Source: Massospora cicadina (taxonomy: Eukaryota > Entomophthoromycota > Entomophthoromycetes > Entomophthorales > Entomophthoraceae). Taken from it: a DNA stretch of 64,000 bases. Shown here piece by piece: positions 1 through 10,695 of this stretch. Position numbers and translations under genes: made by a program. Under the pieces are notes generated by a model. The model was not told the DNA's origin. It was given only the letters and a program-made list of their open reading frames with translations, and did no database searches. Location of the stretch: NCBI GenBank assembly GCA_022478985.1, contig JAKSZP010009276.1:158002-222001 (forward strand), in the 5' to 3' direction. Each line of letters begins with the position of its first letter. The stretch's first letter is position 1.

Positions 1-864
1 AAGAGTATAGCCAAAGATGGCAAGTGTAGCCTATATATGAAAAAACAGAGCTGCTGGTTATATAGTGAAGGTCAATACTAATTGAAAGTATTGAGCCTAA
101 GAGAATGTAGTAGCAATGTTCCCAGCGGAACTCTGAACCATTAAATGGTTAAATTTGTGATTTTGGTCAAGTCCTAGAAGAGGATCACTGAACCAAATGG
201 TTGGTTAAATCTTAAAATAGTAAGATTTTGAACCATGATATTGTAACATATCTGGTGGTACCTGATCCATAAACTGATACGGATCAGTTAGTACTAGATC
301 CAAATATAAAATTTATAAGAAGAAACCTGAATGAGAGAGAATTGGAGTAAGGGAAATTCAACTAACCAAAGCTGAAATGCATCCGAGTCAATATGACGTT
401 GGACTTATGAGTGGCTTGGACAATGATTCAATGGGGAATGGAATCTTCGCCTAAGATGTGCTGGATGGTTCAGGAAATCTTGGCATAGGAGAAAGCTTAT
501 TTTATATTTTCAAAAGCACTATTTATTTGAGGATAGGCTAGCCTGAATAGCCAGTTGAGTCTTCTACAAAATCCCAAAAATCAAATAAAGATTGGTTTGC
601 ATAAGAAAAGGATATTTTATTTAAAATAGAATAATTGGATCAAAAACATGAGCTCCACTAGTGAGCATGGGTTGGCGTTGGCATGGATCTCGGTATTCTC
701 CTACAGCATGTGGACAGTGATCTGAGGGCATGTGGCAATGGCGAAACTTGACAGATGGGTTCAGGGATTGGCTCTGGCAGGTTGGTCCCTAGTAGAGTCA
801 GCTATGAGGCTCTTACTTCCCAGTTTCCTTATGGAATATTGGCATGAACTCATTTGTTACAGAT
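1..864. other. No gene seen; degenerate repeat units
   Basis: I see no credible coding region. Around 105-260 there are imperfect units built on GAGGACCTCTGAACCA followed by TGGTTAAAT. The same kind of unit recurs near 2290-2420. This is probably the decayed flank or internal part of the gypsy-like element whose integrase remnant lies at 1.4-2.3 kb. Confidence 0.4.
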
Positions 865-975
865 AACTGGTAGGTCAGGGTTACCTAGGACCCAGTTTGG
901 ATGAAGGCAAAAAGAAGGACCTCAGAATCTTTTTGTAGGTTGCAAGTCCCACTGCAAAAAGAAAAATAATATATA
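865..975 (+). repeat. Purine-rich direct repeat, copy 1
   Basis: This stretch starts AACTGGTAGGT, continues through GGACCCAGTTT and ends in an A/G-rich run with CAAGTCCC. The same order of blocks recurs at 2396-2506. The two copies lie about 1.5 kb apart and bracket the integrase remnant, so they may be ends or linker repeats of that dead element. Identity is visibly imperfect. No target-site duplication was found. Confidence 0.45.
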
Positions 976-1429
976 TATATAAGATATAAAATATCAAAAA
1001 ATCAATTTAATTGGTCCATGAATTTAGACCTAGGATGTGACGAGAAACGCCGATGGAAATCCTAGAAAATTGGGGAATTCCACTTAAAATCAAGAATGAG
1101 AAAACCATACTGCTGGGATCACAGATGTTAGTTGAAATGGGGTTGACATTGAAGATACCCGAGCTGTTTTATGGGGAGGTTGAAGCTCCTGGAAGAAATC
1201 CAGAGTAGAGCCTTGGGTGGCTCCTGGAATAATAATGCTAGGCCATGGGGAAATTCGAGTTCTCCTGGAAAATTTAAGTGAAAAACTGATGAAGATCAGG
1301 AAGAATCAGAGCATCGCGTTTGTTCATCTAATCCTGATGGCTAAATTTTGGAGATTCCACAATTTTGGGATTCTCAATGAGATGGGGTTAAAGCTGGGGT
1401 AACCAAGAGTTAAAACTATTGGTTGATCA

Positions 1430-2290
1430 AGAGCAACTCGCTGATCTGATGGAAGGCCAGCAAGAGGAGGTGCTCAAATTGTTTGAAAGAATTGGGAAGT
1501 ATTTGCTCAGGATGACCACAATTTGGGATTCATGAGAGATGCGATCCACAAGGTCAATACCAGGGAAAATTTTCCAATCAGGATGAGACCAATTTGACAG
1601 TCAAAAGCAGCTGAAGAGATAATGGAACAAACTTCACATCACATGTGATCCCATGATTGAATGAGATAATGGGGATCAGAGGAGTCATGTATGTACCCTA
1701 CCAGCCGGAGATGAATGGACTGGTAGAATAAGTGAATGGAACAATGGCCACGATGATGAGTAAGCTGGTTGCAGGAAGAACTTCTGCGTGGGGAACGTAC
1801 CTGAGTTTGGTGATGTTCACCTACAATATTAGTCACCATACAGCGATGGGAAAAATGCTGTTTGATTTGCTATATGGAGAAAGCCACGTTGCCGCCAATT
1901 TTATATTTGGTGGTGGAACCAACATCAGGGATGAGTGCTATACAGTACTTAAACTGACTGACAAATATTCTAATTGAAGTGCAATCATAAGCATTTGATA
2001 CTACGTTGAAGAAAAGGATATGAGTGAAATTGACGGATGATAAGAAAAGACTGGCATTAGCAGAATATCAAATAGTTGAAAGAGTTGCCTATTGTAATAT
2101 GCATGGTTTCAGGAGAAGAAACAAGCTGGATGCATTGTGGTCAAGTTCATTTGAGATTATTGCCAAGACAGAGACTGACGCCTACTTCATCAAGAATATC
2201 TTGGATGGAAGTGTTGTAAATCAAGTCCATGCTAAGTATTTGGAGAGATGGATTGATAAAAAAACAAAAGAGTTATTGAAGGACCAATGA
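1430..2290 (+). pseudogene. Ty3/gypsy-like integrase remnant
   Basis: Broken integrase reading frames on the plus strand. Near 1610-1640 a DNGTNFTSH-like stretch fits the second catalytic-Asp region of retroviral-type integrases. At about 1690-1740 VPYQPEMNGLVE, followed by a stop and VNGTM, matches the third catalytic block (HPQTNGQVERVN type). Next come W...YLSL.MFTYN...H and FDLLYG, the usual end of the core. From 2024 to 2290 an 88-residue open stretch ends in LDG...VNQVHAKYLERWID, which resembles the C-terminal domain after the core. Stops at about 1730 and 1975 and frame changes show it is dead. No RT, RNase H or protease was recognised next to it. Confidence 0.7.
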
Positions 2291-2395
2291 ACCATTAAGT
2301 TGGACATGTCCTGATGATTAGGTCAAGTTCGAAAGAAGGACCTCTGAACTAATCTAGATGGTTAAGTTTGAAAAGAGGACCTCTGAACCATAGAA

Positions 2396-2506
2396 AACTG
2401 GTAGGTTTAAAATACAAAGGACCCAGTTTTGGGGAAAGATAAAAAAGATGGACCGCTGAACTGAAACAAGGTCAAGTCCCTTGGAAAAAGAAGAAAAATA
2501 AAAGAT
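2396..2506 (+). repeat. Purine-rich direct repeat, copy 2
   Basis: Second copy of the block order seen at 865-975 (AACTGGTAGGT, GGACCCAGTTTT, AAGTCCC, then an A/G-rich run). It follows two further units of the form GAGGACCTCTGAACCA at about 2335-2390. It lies just downstream of the integrase remnant. Confidence 0.45.
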
Positions 2507-2609
2507 TTATAAAAGATATTGGAATATATATGTAAACTGCTTAGAAAAAAATCTGGTATATTTTTATAATTTTTATTTTTATTTGATTTTCCTTGATACG
2601 GAGATAATT

Positions 2610-3091
2610 CCGCCTATGTTGCCTCCTGGGGTAGGGAGGATGGATCGCAGTAGGAATGAATAACCCATCAAAATCTATGTGAGATTTGATGCTAGCGAGG
2701 GCTAGACCTACACAAAACCAGTTCTTTGAGTGGATGCATATTCGTGTGAGAAAGCAACTATGGAAAGGAAAATTGAGATGTTAGAAGAAGCCAATCACGA
2801 AATCCCAGAGTGGGGAGGGAAGCAACAGTATAAAAAGAGGCAGTCAGCGAATAGCCCCAAGTAATCCCAATATGGTACTGGAGCTGGAAGATTAGTCTTA
2901 AGCGCTTGCTGATGGGCTTTGTCAAGAACACCGGACATATGGGCTGGCAGCGAACAAAGGATACTGGATGGGGGTTGCTGAATTATGCCCCCTATTTAAG
3001 CCATCAGCAGAAGATACCGATGGAAAGTGCCAGGAACAAGATAGTCATGCAAGGAGCGAATGTCATCCTGCAAGTGATGACTAAGAACTTC
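2610..3091. other. No gene seen
   Basis: No recognisable coding or RNA signal. The only plus-strand open stretch (2906-3121) has no family resemblance and runs over the end of the better minus-strand ORF that follows. Confidence 0.4.
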
Positions 3092-3529
3092 TCAGAAGCT
3101 GAAGCAGAAAGGGCAATGTAATCCAGGAGAGACTGAAAGCTTCGTGGCCCAACTTAAAAGAACTTGACTGGCAAAGCAAATAGCATAAGTGTCAGTATCC
3201 TTATCTAAGATGTTCTCAAGGTCAGAAGGATTCAGCGTTAAGGATAAAGTCTCAGTGACTTGAGCCCTCAATTCTGCATAGGGAAGTTTGAAATGAATAC
3301 TGTTGCTGATGGTGAGCTCAGTAGCCAAGACAGCGGGTTTGTAGTATTGTCTGAGTTGGAAGCGGAACTCTGGAAGCAAGTCTGACCTGGAAAGAAAGGA
3401 GTGATCAAGAGCAAAGGGAATAAATTTAGGAGCATCTACGATGATGTTTGGCACATCTGTGAAAGGAGCTGAATCCAGGAGAGTTTGAAATCCAACTCTA
3501 AAATTGATGACAGAGGGAGAATCAGTCAC
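3092..3529 (-). CDS. Unrecognised ORF, about 145 residues, probably a fragment
   Basis: A stop-free minus-strand frame of about 145 codons, unusually long for this AT-rich surrounding. I recognise no family. The composition looks protein-like, with alternating hydrophobic and charged residues, a segment rich in L, T, E and D (TLNPSDLENILDKD), and a C-terminal CPFC. The frame begins with a non-ATG codon (GTG) right after a stop, so it is likely the 3' part of something longer. Another minus-strand frame (3573-3818) lies just upstream with stops between. It could be a degenerate gag or another retroelement protein, or an exon of a lost gene. No function is assigned. Confidence 0.3.
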   Translation of the reverse strand: MTDSPSVINFRVGFQTLLDSAPFTDVPNIIVDAPKFIPFALDHSFLSRSDLLPEFRFQLRQYYKPAVLATELTISNSIHFKLPYAELRAQVTETLSLTLNPSDLENILDKDTDTYAICFASQVLLSWATKLSVSPGLHCPFCFSF

Positions 3530-3572
3530 GAGTCATTTGAAATGATCACTAGCCTGGTTTCCAAAGGGTTAG

Positions 3573-4325
3573 TTACCATTTCTGGTAGCTCATGTAAGGA
3601 CTAGCCGCTGGTGCCAGAATAGGCGTATGAGTCCTGGAAGGACCATAGAAGAGGTTCTGTTGTGAATCCCAACTCATCTGCTGGAAAAGCATAAACTCTT
3701 GATCAGACAAACTGTTGAGTAGCTGTTGGTACCATGACTTGGAATTTGACATATAGCTGGATGAGAGTGGGGATGTTGGACTTATATGGAAGTCGACATA
3801 ATGCACTCTACAATCCATTAAGCTCCAATTTCATGTGAAATTAGTCTCAAAATTAATGGGATAAGCTCTCCAGAGAAGAATTAAGAATGATATGAGCCAA
3901 GAGGTTATGAGAAGAAGATAACAAATGGTATAAATAAACTAGGCATACTTAATTGGGCTGCAAAAAAAACATTGATGGCAAGAGTCTCCTGTCTATGATG
4001 AGGAGAAAATTAGGAAATCGAGGACGCTGGACCAAGAATCCAGATTATGACAGTAGGTCATATGCCCTGATAGGGGGAATACTGGATCCTGGGACTAATA
4101 TTGTCATGAGTAAATTTATCAGCCCAGCATGACAGTAGATTTTGGGGACCATGCTCTGAGTAGGCAGTAGCAAGGAGGAAGAGGTCCACATGCTGAAGGA
4201 CATCCTGAGCAGCGTTGAGTATTGATGATTGTACTCCACTTAAGTAGATGAAGTATTTGACCGAGTGTCTTAAGTGGTGTTATCCTACCCTGGTCCTTTT
4301 CTCGTTGGAAATCTAGGCAAGAGGG
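3573..4325 (-). pseudogene. Unrecognised decayed minus-strand coding remnant
   Basis: Minus-strand open pieces at 3573-3818 (81 codons, with a Q/S/F-rich middle such as QEFMLFQQMSWDSQQ) and 4045-4325 lie upstream of the ORF at 3092-3529 in the same direction. Together they may be one decayed gene or retroelement protein. Several stops and frame changes separate them. There is no recognisable domain. Confidence 0.25.
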
Positions 4326-4330
4326 GGATG

Positions 4331-5100
4331 TGTTGGGATCTTTGCCCATATTCCCAGCCTGCTAGACTACCAGGAATCGCTAGGGGATAATTCCTTAATG
4401 TGAGGTGAATTAGACATTGGTTGACCCTAATTTTGGACTAACTAGGTATGAGGGATTTTAAGATATTTCTTGGTCAGATCTGACAGGGATTGATCTGGAT
4501 GAATGCTTAAGATCTTGTTGGGCAGAGTTTCTGACGAAATAGGGGCATTCAATTGCTATTAACTATCAGTTGTATCAATTGGGATTGGTCAGGTTTCATC
4601 ACTAACTGATTGGTAATGTAAGTAGTAAGTTGCGAGGCGAGTGATTCCATCTACAACTAGTGAATCAATTAGTAGATTTGTGACCTGCCATAATGGGTAA
4701 CAAGTCCCATTCCCTAAGAATTCGCTAGCCAAATATTGGTGTTTCACTTGATCAAGAGGAAAACGTTAAGGATACATTTCCAACTCTTTTCATCTTAGGT
4801 CTTGAGGATGTCCAATGACGAAATCCTATTCAGGATGGGGAAGACCATCGCTGCTGAGATGAGGATGGGTGATTCAATAACAACGGTTGCCATTTCATTG
4901 AAGAGGTGTCAACCAAGGGTTAGATGACCAAATCCCCACTATAAATTCCCTGGATTCACTTATAGTAAGAAAAGAAGTATTTATCTGGTATCTAATTTAA
5001 GTAGTAAACTTTATTAGCTTTCATTTGTTCTATTCTTTCTCAGGGATATTATTGCTGTGTGCGTTAATTGGGAGACTCTTTAAGGAAAAGAGTAAGGATC
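4331..5100 (+). repeat. LTR-like repeat, family TGTTGGGAT, copy 1
   Basis: Starts TGTTGGGATCTTTGCCCATA and is matched over about 700 bp by 61423-61612 plus 62808-63300, with the same order of blocks (ATTCCCAGCCTGCTAGA, CAATTGGGATTGGTCAGGTTT, GTTGCGAGGCGAGTGAT, AGGATGGGGAAGACCATCGCTGC). The TG start and the size suggest a solo or orphan LTR. The 3' boundary is uncertain (about 5040-5110) and I could not find a clear target-site duplication. Both copies lie on the same strand. Confidence 0.6.
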
Positions 5101-5110
5101 TGTGCGGGGA

Positions 5111-5439
5111 TCCAGAGAAGAAATAGAAATAAATCAATGATTGCTGCCAAATGTGTGTCAAACTGGAGAAACTGTCACCAGGGAATCTCATAGAAGATCA
5201 GGTTGTAAAGTATGAGGGAACAAATCCCTATTTTGAGACATCTCAAGTATTTTGGGCAGGAATACTGGCCAAGCGTTGGGCCAAGATCTAAGAACACCAT
5301 TCAACTATGGATAATAGTTGTCATGCTATTATCAGCTGATTATATCAACAACAGTACAACGCGGACAAATTGCACAAGAACTGAACTTGTGCAAATAATA
5401 AATTTATAGGGGTTATTGGCCAATAATAACCAAACCAAT
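5111..5439. other. Left flank of LINE copy 1; probably 3' end of element A
   Basis: No gene is seen. If LINE copy 1 is removed with one of its 16 bp duplications, this stretch becomes contiguous with 10696 onward, which is the 3' part of the ORF1-only element A (minus strand). It may therefore contain A's 3' untranslated end. It includes a short inverted repeat around TTGCACAAGAACTGAACTTGTGCAA (about 5370-5395). Confidence 0.35.
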
Positions 5440-5455
5440 AAATTTTTACAGGGGG
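5440..5455. repeat. Target-site duplication, 5' side of LINE copy 1
   Basis: AAATTTTTACAGGGGG, repeated exactly at 10680-10695. A 16 bp perfect direct repeat bracketing a LINE is the expected scar of target-primed reverse transcription. Confidence 0.9.
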
Positions 5456-5534
5456 CTTTTCTTTCTTGTAACAATCACTTTAGTTACTACAATTCGATTT
5501 GAACAGCAAATTTGGATAATCACACACAGGAAAG

Positions 5535-6407
5535 ATGGGCGACTTTAATAACAAAAATAATACAACATGGGCGAGCGTCGCAGCAAGCGGTGCGCTTAAT
5601 GGTGCAACTAAGGGCAAGAAACGCCCTGGAGGGGGACCAGGAACCCAATCTGCAAAGAAATCGCAAACTCAGACACCATTTGGGTTTATGGTATTTACTG
5701 TAAAGCTCGCGCAATACATGTACATACAATTCAACCAACCTTTGTCAAAGGTGGAACATGGGATCAGACTCTTCCTTGGGGATGAGTCACCAACCCTGTG
5801 GGAGAAAACATTTGAGGCACAGCCCTCACTTTTCCCTCACGCGGTGTATGTAGCCACCAACAACATGGGCCACAGCTGGATCAATATTGGTTTTGAAACA
5901 GCCAATGAAGCTGATGCTGCAGCAAAAATCTGCGTGGAAATTGCCCTCCCTGAGGGCAAAAAAATTGTGCGCACCGCATGCACCAGATGGAACAAAGCAA
6001 AAACTTTGTTCATCTCCTTTGACTCGCTCCCCACCAACCTTCCTCGTAAGGTAATCGAGGAGGAGCTCCGCAAAGGTCTTGTGGCCTATGGAGAAATCCA
6101 ACAACTTGAATTACAGCGATTTTGCTTAATGCCTGACCTGTGCACGGGCAAAGCTATCGCTGTAATCAACCCCTATCCAGAAGTGGAAGAGGATTTATCC
6201 AGAATTCCCCACGCATCAGAATTTCACTTTGCAGATGGGGGCCAGTCAGCTGCATTCCAAGTTACACCGGAACGCGCACCACCCATTTGCAACCACTGTG
6301 GCTCACTGGGCCACAAGGAACATGCATGCCCTGTAAAAGGGGGCTTAATGGAAAATGATTTTTGTGAAGAAGCTATGGATGAAGTTATAAAAACTTCGCC
6401 AAAATGA
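5535..6407 (+). CDS. LINE copy 1 ORF1 protein with CCHC zinc knuckle
   Basis: 290 codons, ATG at 5535, intact to the TGA at 6405-6407. ORF1 proteins of LINEs bind their own RNA and act as nucleic-acid chaperones in the ribonucleoprotein. Visible here: a basic, low-complexity N-terminus (about residues 1-50); a central domain with SWINIGF...ANEADAAAK and TLFISFDSLP that resembles the RRM-like fold typical of such proteins; a segment EEELRKGLVAYGEI; and near residues 252-265 a canonical CX2CX4HX4C knuckle (CNHCGSLGHKEHAC). The equivalent protein of copies 2 and 3 runs on in frame past the knuckle into a K/A-rich tail. Here that tail is in a separate overlapping frame starting at 6404. Confidence 0.85.
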   Translation: MGDFNNKNNTTWASVAASGALNGATKGKKRPGGGPGTQSAKKSQTQTPFGFMVFTVKLAQYMYIQFNQPLSKVEHGIRLFLGDESPTLWEKTFEAQPSLFPHAVYVATNNMGHSWINIGFETANEADAAAKICVEIALPEGKKIVRTACTRWNKAKTLFISFDSLPTNLPRKVIEEELRKGLVAYGEIQQLELQRFCLMPDLCTGKAIAVINPYPEVEEDLSRIPHASEFHFADGGQSAAFQVTPERAPPICNHCGSLGHKEHACPVKGGLMENDFCEEAMDEVIKTSPK

Positions 6408-6913
6408 CTGATGGCCACCACCCATTCCGCTGGGGTGAAGATGGACTATACTCCATCGTGGACCCAGTTATAAGTAAACAGCGTAAAGCAGCACAAAAAG
6501 CCCGCAAGAGAGCAGCGGCTGAAGCGGCGGCACACGCAGAATCTGCCATTACCCACGGACAAATTCAGGAGGATATTTCAGATATTCACAGAACCAACCA
6601 ATCAGAACAATATGCCCAGGTCGAAAATTTTCACAGTAACCAGACTGAGCCACAAAGCGTCATCAGTCATGCACATACTGAGGAACAATGCAACCACAAT
6701 TTGGGTGAAAATGCGGTGCACAATGCAACAAAGTTGAACCTCAAAAATATAAAATCCAATCAACAACCCGCATCAAATCAATATGAGACCTGTGCAGGAA
6801 AAGTTGATATAATGCAAAAAACCGCAATTCCCTTGAATCATTGGGTCAGATCAAGGGAACCAACAATGGCAGTGAAAGAGTTGGAGTACAGATGCGGAGC
6901 ATGGCCAAAATGA
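6404..6913 (+). CDS. LINE copy 1 ORF1 tail in a separate overlapping frame
   Basis: 169 codons starting at the ATG of the ATGA overlap with the ORF1 stop. The beginning (PFRWGEDGLYSIVDPVI, then a K/R/A-rich helix with RKRAAAEAAA and GQIQEDI) aligns with the ORF1 C-terminal tail of copies 2 and 3 (PWGAQGCYLLVKPIS, then an A/K-rich helix and SQLQEDI), where it is continuous with the knuckle domain. The rest is rich in N, Q, H and T, without a recognisable fold. Either copy 1 uses termination-reinitiation at ATGA, or one indel split a once-single ORF1. It ends 62 nt before the endonuclease frame at 6976. Confidence 0.65.
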   Translation: MTDGHHPFRWGEDGLYSIVDPVISKQRKAAQKARKRAAAEAAAHAESAITHGQIQEDISDIHRTNQSEQYAQVENFHSNQTEPQSVISHAHTEEQCNHNLGENAVHNATKLNLKNIKSNQQPASNQYETCAGKVDIMQKTAIPLNHWVRSREPTMAVKELEYRCGAWPK

Positions 6914-6975
6914 GCCGTGGTGGGATAGGACCAGAGGGTCCTCCCAACCGCTCTTGAGGCGCCACGGGCACCTCA

Positions 6976-9900
6976 GTGTCAATAGGGACATTAAATATCG
7001 CGGGAGCCAGGGCTCATACGTCCCAAGCCAAAAAGCTGGCATTCCTGCGAAAACCTCTTGTAGACATCTTGGCCATCCAAGAAACCCACTGCCTACAAGG
7101 GGAAGAAGAATCCTGGTCAACCAGGGTCGCACCATCACAATCAGTATGGACATCTCACTGTGGGGTGATAGTCCAAAACAACAAAAAATTTAAAATTACA
7201 AATTCATCATCACACTTGCACGGTTGAGTCCTGGTAGCAACAATCACATGCCAAGATGAAATAATTTCGTTAGCATGTATCTATGTACCGTGCACTGCAA
7301 CTGAGAGAAAAAAATTTTGAAAAAATTTCTACCCTCGCCCTCCCACCAGAAATCATCATGTTAGGCGATTTCAACTGCTGGGATAACCCCAATACAGATC
7401 GATGGCCTAATCCCAGGGGATACCCACCTGGACACGTTGAATATCGCACAATGAAGGCATCTCTTGGCTTACAGGATGCTCTTCCTCCCAATTCACCAAT
7501 CCTTCCCCATATGACAGTACCAACATATGTGAGGTACTGCTCATATCAATGAGTCGTATTGACCACATCCTCATCCCACAATCCCACCACTCAAGAATCA
7601 CTAAATTTACAACAAAAAAGATCAATTTTTCTGATCACCAATTAGTTACGGTGCAGTTAGCGCCAACCCAATCCCACACACAGGTGTCTCCTTGGAGAAA
7701 GCTTCACCTAGAAAATATAAGATTGCCTGAGATATCTGACTGTGTTGAAAACAAGGCTACAAACCCAGAATTCAAAGCCCCATTCACTTCAGATCCCATC
7801 AGAACATGGGAAAATTTCAAAAAAGATTTAATCAACAAAACCTGACATATTGCATCACGCAAGTACACCGCGGACACAGCCACAATCAAGCGTACCTTGG
7901 CAGAACTAGACCACCTGGAAATAAATACTCCAAGATCTGGATATAGCCCAAATTGGGGACGCAAATGGGCAGAAATTTCAGCCCAACTTAACAATCTCAT
8001 CTTTTAACACCAACACAGAATCAAAGTATTGAACAAAGGTAAGTTCATAAAGGAAGGTGAAACCTGTTCAACATACTTTTTCCGCCAATTCCACTCCCGC
8101 GGAAACCAGCCCACGTGTACACAGGTCCGCAAGACCAACGGCACTGTGGCAACTGGCCCTGAGGAGGTTAAGACGGAAGTACACCGCTATTAAACCAAAT
8201 TATATCACGATATGCCAACAGATCCACAAAAAATAAAAGAATTTATTCAAACTACCAAGATACAAAGTACACCACCAAATTACAATATACTATCCCTTAT
8301 CACACGGGAGGAGCTTTGGGAAACAATTCGCGGTGCACCACGTAGGAAATGCCCAGGGCCTGATGGGATACCCTACGAATTTTACAAAAAATATTTTCAA
8401 CAAATCGCCCCCTCCTATTGGCGTCAATGAACCAGAGTTTGTTGGAAACACGCCTAGTACCAGGAGGCCATGAATCCTACGTTACAACCTTGTAGAAAAA
8501 GGGTGACAAGTTGGACCTGGCTAACTGGCGCCCAATTGCACTCTCCAACACTGACACAAAAATTCTAACAAAAATTCTAGCAGCTAGCTTAGGCGCAATT
8601 GCATTTGACGTCCTATCACCCAACCAGTTTGGGTTTATACCAGGGCATTCAATATGGAACAACATTCACTCTGTTGCAAATATTTGCCAATCCAAAGCAA
8701 CTGGTGCCCTGGTCTTCTTGGATTAGGAAAAGGCGTATGACCGTGTTAGCTGGCCATACCTAAAAGATTGTCTACATGCCTTCAAACTCCCAACAAGGTT
8801 CATAAAATGGGCGATGCTCCTAACAGAATCTGCAACCATGGCTGTATGCGGCCCTGGATTCCTAACAAACAAGATTAAACCACACAGAGGGCTCAAACAA
8901 GGGGATCCCCTTAGCCCACTGCTATACAATTTCAGCTTTGACCCGCTCCTCCGAGTAACTGACTCACGTCTCATGGGGATAATCGCACAAGGACAACCAA
9001 CAGTCAAGATACTGGCCTTTGCAGATGACTGCGTAGCAGGTATAGCAAACAATGAAGATACCCAACAGCTGGAACACACTCTAGAGGAATACTCCAAGAT
9101 GAGCAATGCATCGCTCAACAAAAGGAAGACAGAAATCATCCTCTTAGTCAAATACACAAACAATTGGGCCACAACATCAGAACCTCACACCAACACTCGA
9201 AGAAAAAACCCAATTATATTACCCTTTGCAACATCTCCTACCACCACTCCTGTCCGACACCTTGGAATCTGGCTAGAATCAGGGGGATATGCTAATGAGA
9301 CAATGGAAATTAAACTGTTACAACGGGTATCCAAACGCGTCGCCTCCATCAAGGGAAGAACCCCAGGATTAACAGGACGAGTTACAGTTGCTAACTCGCT
9401 CATCCTCCCAATACTATGGTACCAGTCCCATGCGATAGCCTTCTCACCTACCTTTATAACCTCAATTCGCGCGCTTATCCAGGGCTGGCTGTGGCCTGGC
9501 TCTCACCCTCCTATACGGATGGAAACACTATTTGGCCCACGCTCAAGCGGAGGCATGGGACTAATAGATTTTGAGAGCCATGCCAATCACATCCTAGGTA
9601 CCTGGATAAAGGAAATCTTTGCTCCAGACCTCCCACAACAACATTGGTCCATAACAGCAAGGACTAACTTTGCACAGGCGCTCAAATCAACCAACCTACA
9701 TAGTCCACCCAGACTACTTTCATACCTTGCCAAGCACCCTACTGCAACGGGTCCACATGGAACCTCCCCGTTTCAAACATATCCTCTGAACTATCCGCTG
9801 TATGGGATGGACCATAGAGAACATGGGTACTATACAGGGAAGGGGACGACCCAGCCCCCAATTCAAATTAAGAAACCCAGAAAACCACCCCCAGAGGGAT

Positions 9901-10528
9901 ATGCTCGCAACAACCCCAAGCATAGCTAGGATAGAATACCTAGATATGCTGGACATTCCCTATGATTTAACCACACAGAAAGCAATGTTGAAAATGACAC
10001 ACAACCCACTCCCAACCAAGGATAAGAGCAAACGCCTGGCGCTGTTTGAGAAGGACCTATAGGATGGCGGACCGCTCCAACTCATTCCACAAAACATGTG
10101 CAGTATGTGGAGGGGAGGGATCCCTACATCACCGCCTAGAAACATGCCCCCCAACCAAAGCTATATGGCAGGAAGTCGCACGCCTGCTCAAGATTCAAAA
10201 CGAACAGGAATTCTCGATATCAAAGAGTATCTTCACTCTCCAGATTGAGTCACCAATCCCATCTACACTCCGCTCCCTAATAATACCCATTGCAATGTGG
10301 ACAATCCACACAATTGCATTAGATGCGTTCAAGGGCACGATCACAACCATTCATGGGATTATTAACAGATTTCATGTCCACTTAATAGAGCACTTCCAAT
10401 CCTGGCTCTATGGATATATGAGACCAAGACAAAAAGCGCTCATAGAATCATGGTTCCCACTCTGGTTCCTCCACACAGACCCTTTCCTTCACACCTGCTC
10501 CATAGCATGGGAAACCCCCTCGGAGTAG
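6976..10528 (+). pseudogene. LINE copy 1 ORF2: AP endonuclease and reverse transcriptase, broken
   Basis: ORF2 makes the nick and copies RNA at the target. Endonuclease blocks: LNIAGAR at the start, IQETHC (about 7075), GDFNCW (about 7363), IDHILIP (about 7555) and FSDHQLV (about 7630). RT blocks: KCPGPDGIPYEFY (about 8348), LANWRPIAL (about 8518), the FLD..KAYDRV block at 8715-8745, RGLKQGDPLSPLLYNF (about 8887) and FADDC with the catalytic DD at 9018-9032. C-terminal zinc motif CX2CX6HX4C (CAVCGGEGSLHHRLETC, about 10098-10148). It is broken by many stops, for example TGA at 7225 (Arg in copy 3), TAG at 8724 inside the FLD block, and frame shifts near 7550, 9900 and 10050. The longest intact piece is 8814-9929. 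Confidence 0.9.
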
Positions 10529-10679
10529 TGCACCAACCCCCATACCTGGCAGTCCCGCTGGCAACAGGGGTAACTTGAGTACCCTAGGGTGCCCAATTTT
10601 TATATCTCTTAGTTATTCTCTTAGTTTCACATATATTCGGTAATGTCTGTCCCCTGGTCAGCTTACCTTGGTTAAATAA

Positions 10680-10695
10680 AAATTTTTACAGGGGG
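10680..10695. repeat. Target-site duplication, 3' side of LINE copy 1
   Basis: AAATTTTTACAGGGGG, identical to 5440-5455. Confidence 0.9.

Larger units (their letters stand above)
5456..10679 (+). mobile_element. LINE (AP-endonuclease non-LTR retrotransposon), copy 1
   Basis: A full-length but inactive LINE of 5224 bp on the plus strand. Order: short 5' UTR (5456-5534), ORF1 with a CCHC knuckle (5535-6407), a second small frame overlapping it by 4 nt (6404-6913), a broken ORF2 with endonuclease, RT and a C-terminal zinc motif (6976-10528), and a 3' UTR ending GGTCAGCTTACCTTGG plus AAATAAA. It is bracketed by 16 bp target-site duplications. Removing it joins 5439 to 10696, so it seems to be inserted into the 3' region of the ORF1-only element A. 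It is clearly diverged from copies 2 and 3. Confidence 0.92.

Noticed and set aside
289..299. Sixth micro-insertion (TAGTACTAGAT)
   Set aside because: The 11-mer matches exactly, but no flanking direct repeat and no T/A-run could be seen, so it was kept out of the family count.
968..982. AT dinucleotide run as a meaningful repeat
   Set aside because: A short microsatellite in AT-rich sequence, not distinguishable from background.
8723..9172. 149-codon minus-strand open stretch
   Set aside because: It lies opposite the RT core of LINE copy 1 (RGLKQGDPLSP, FADD), which explains the region.
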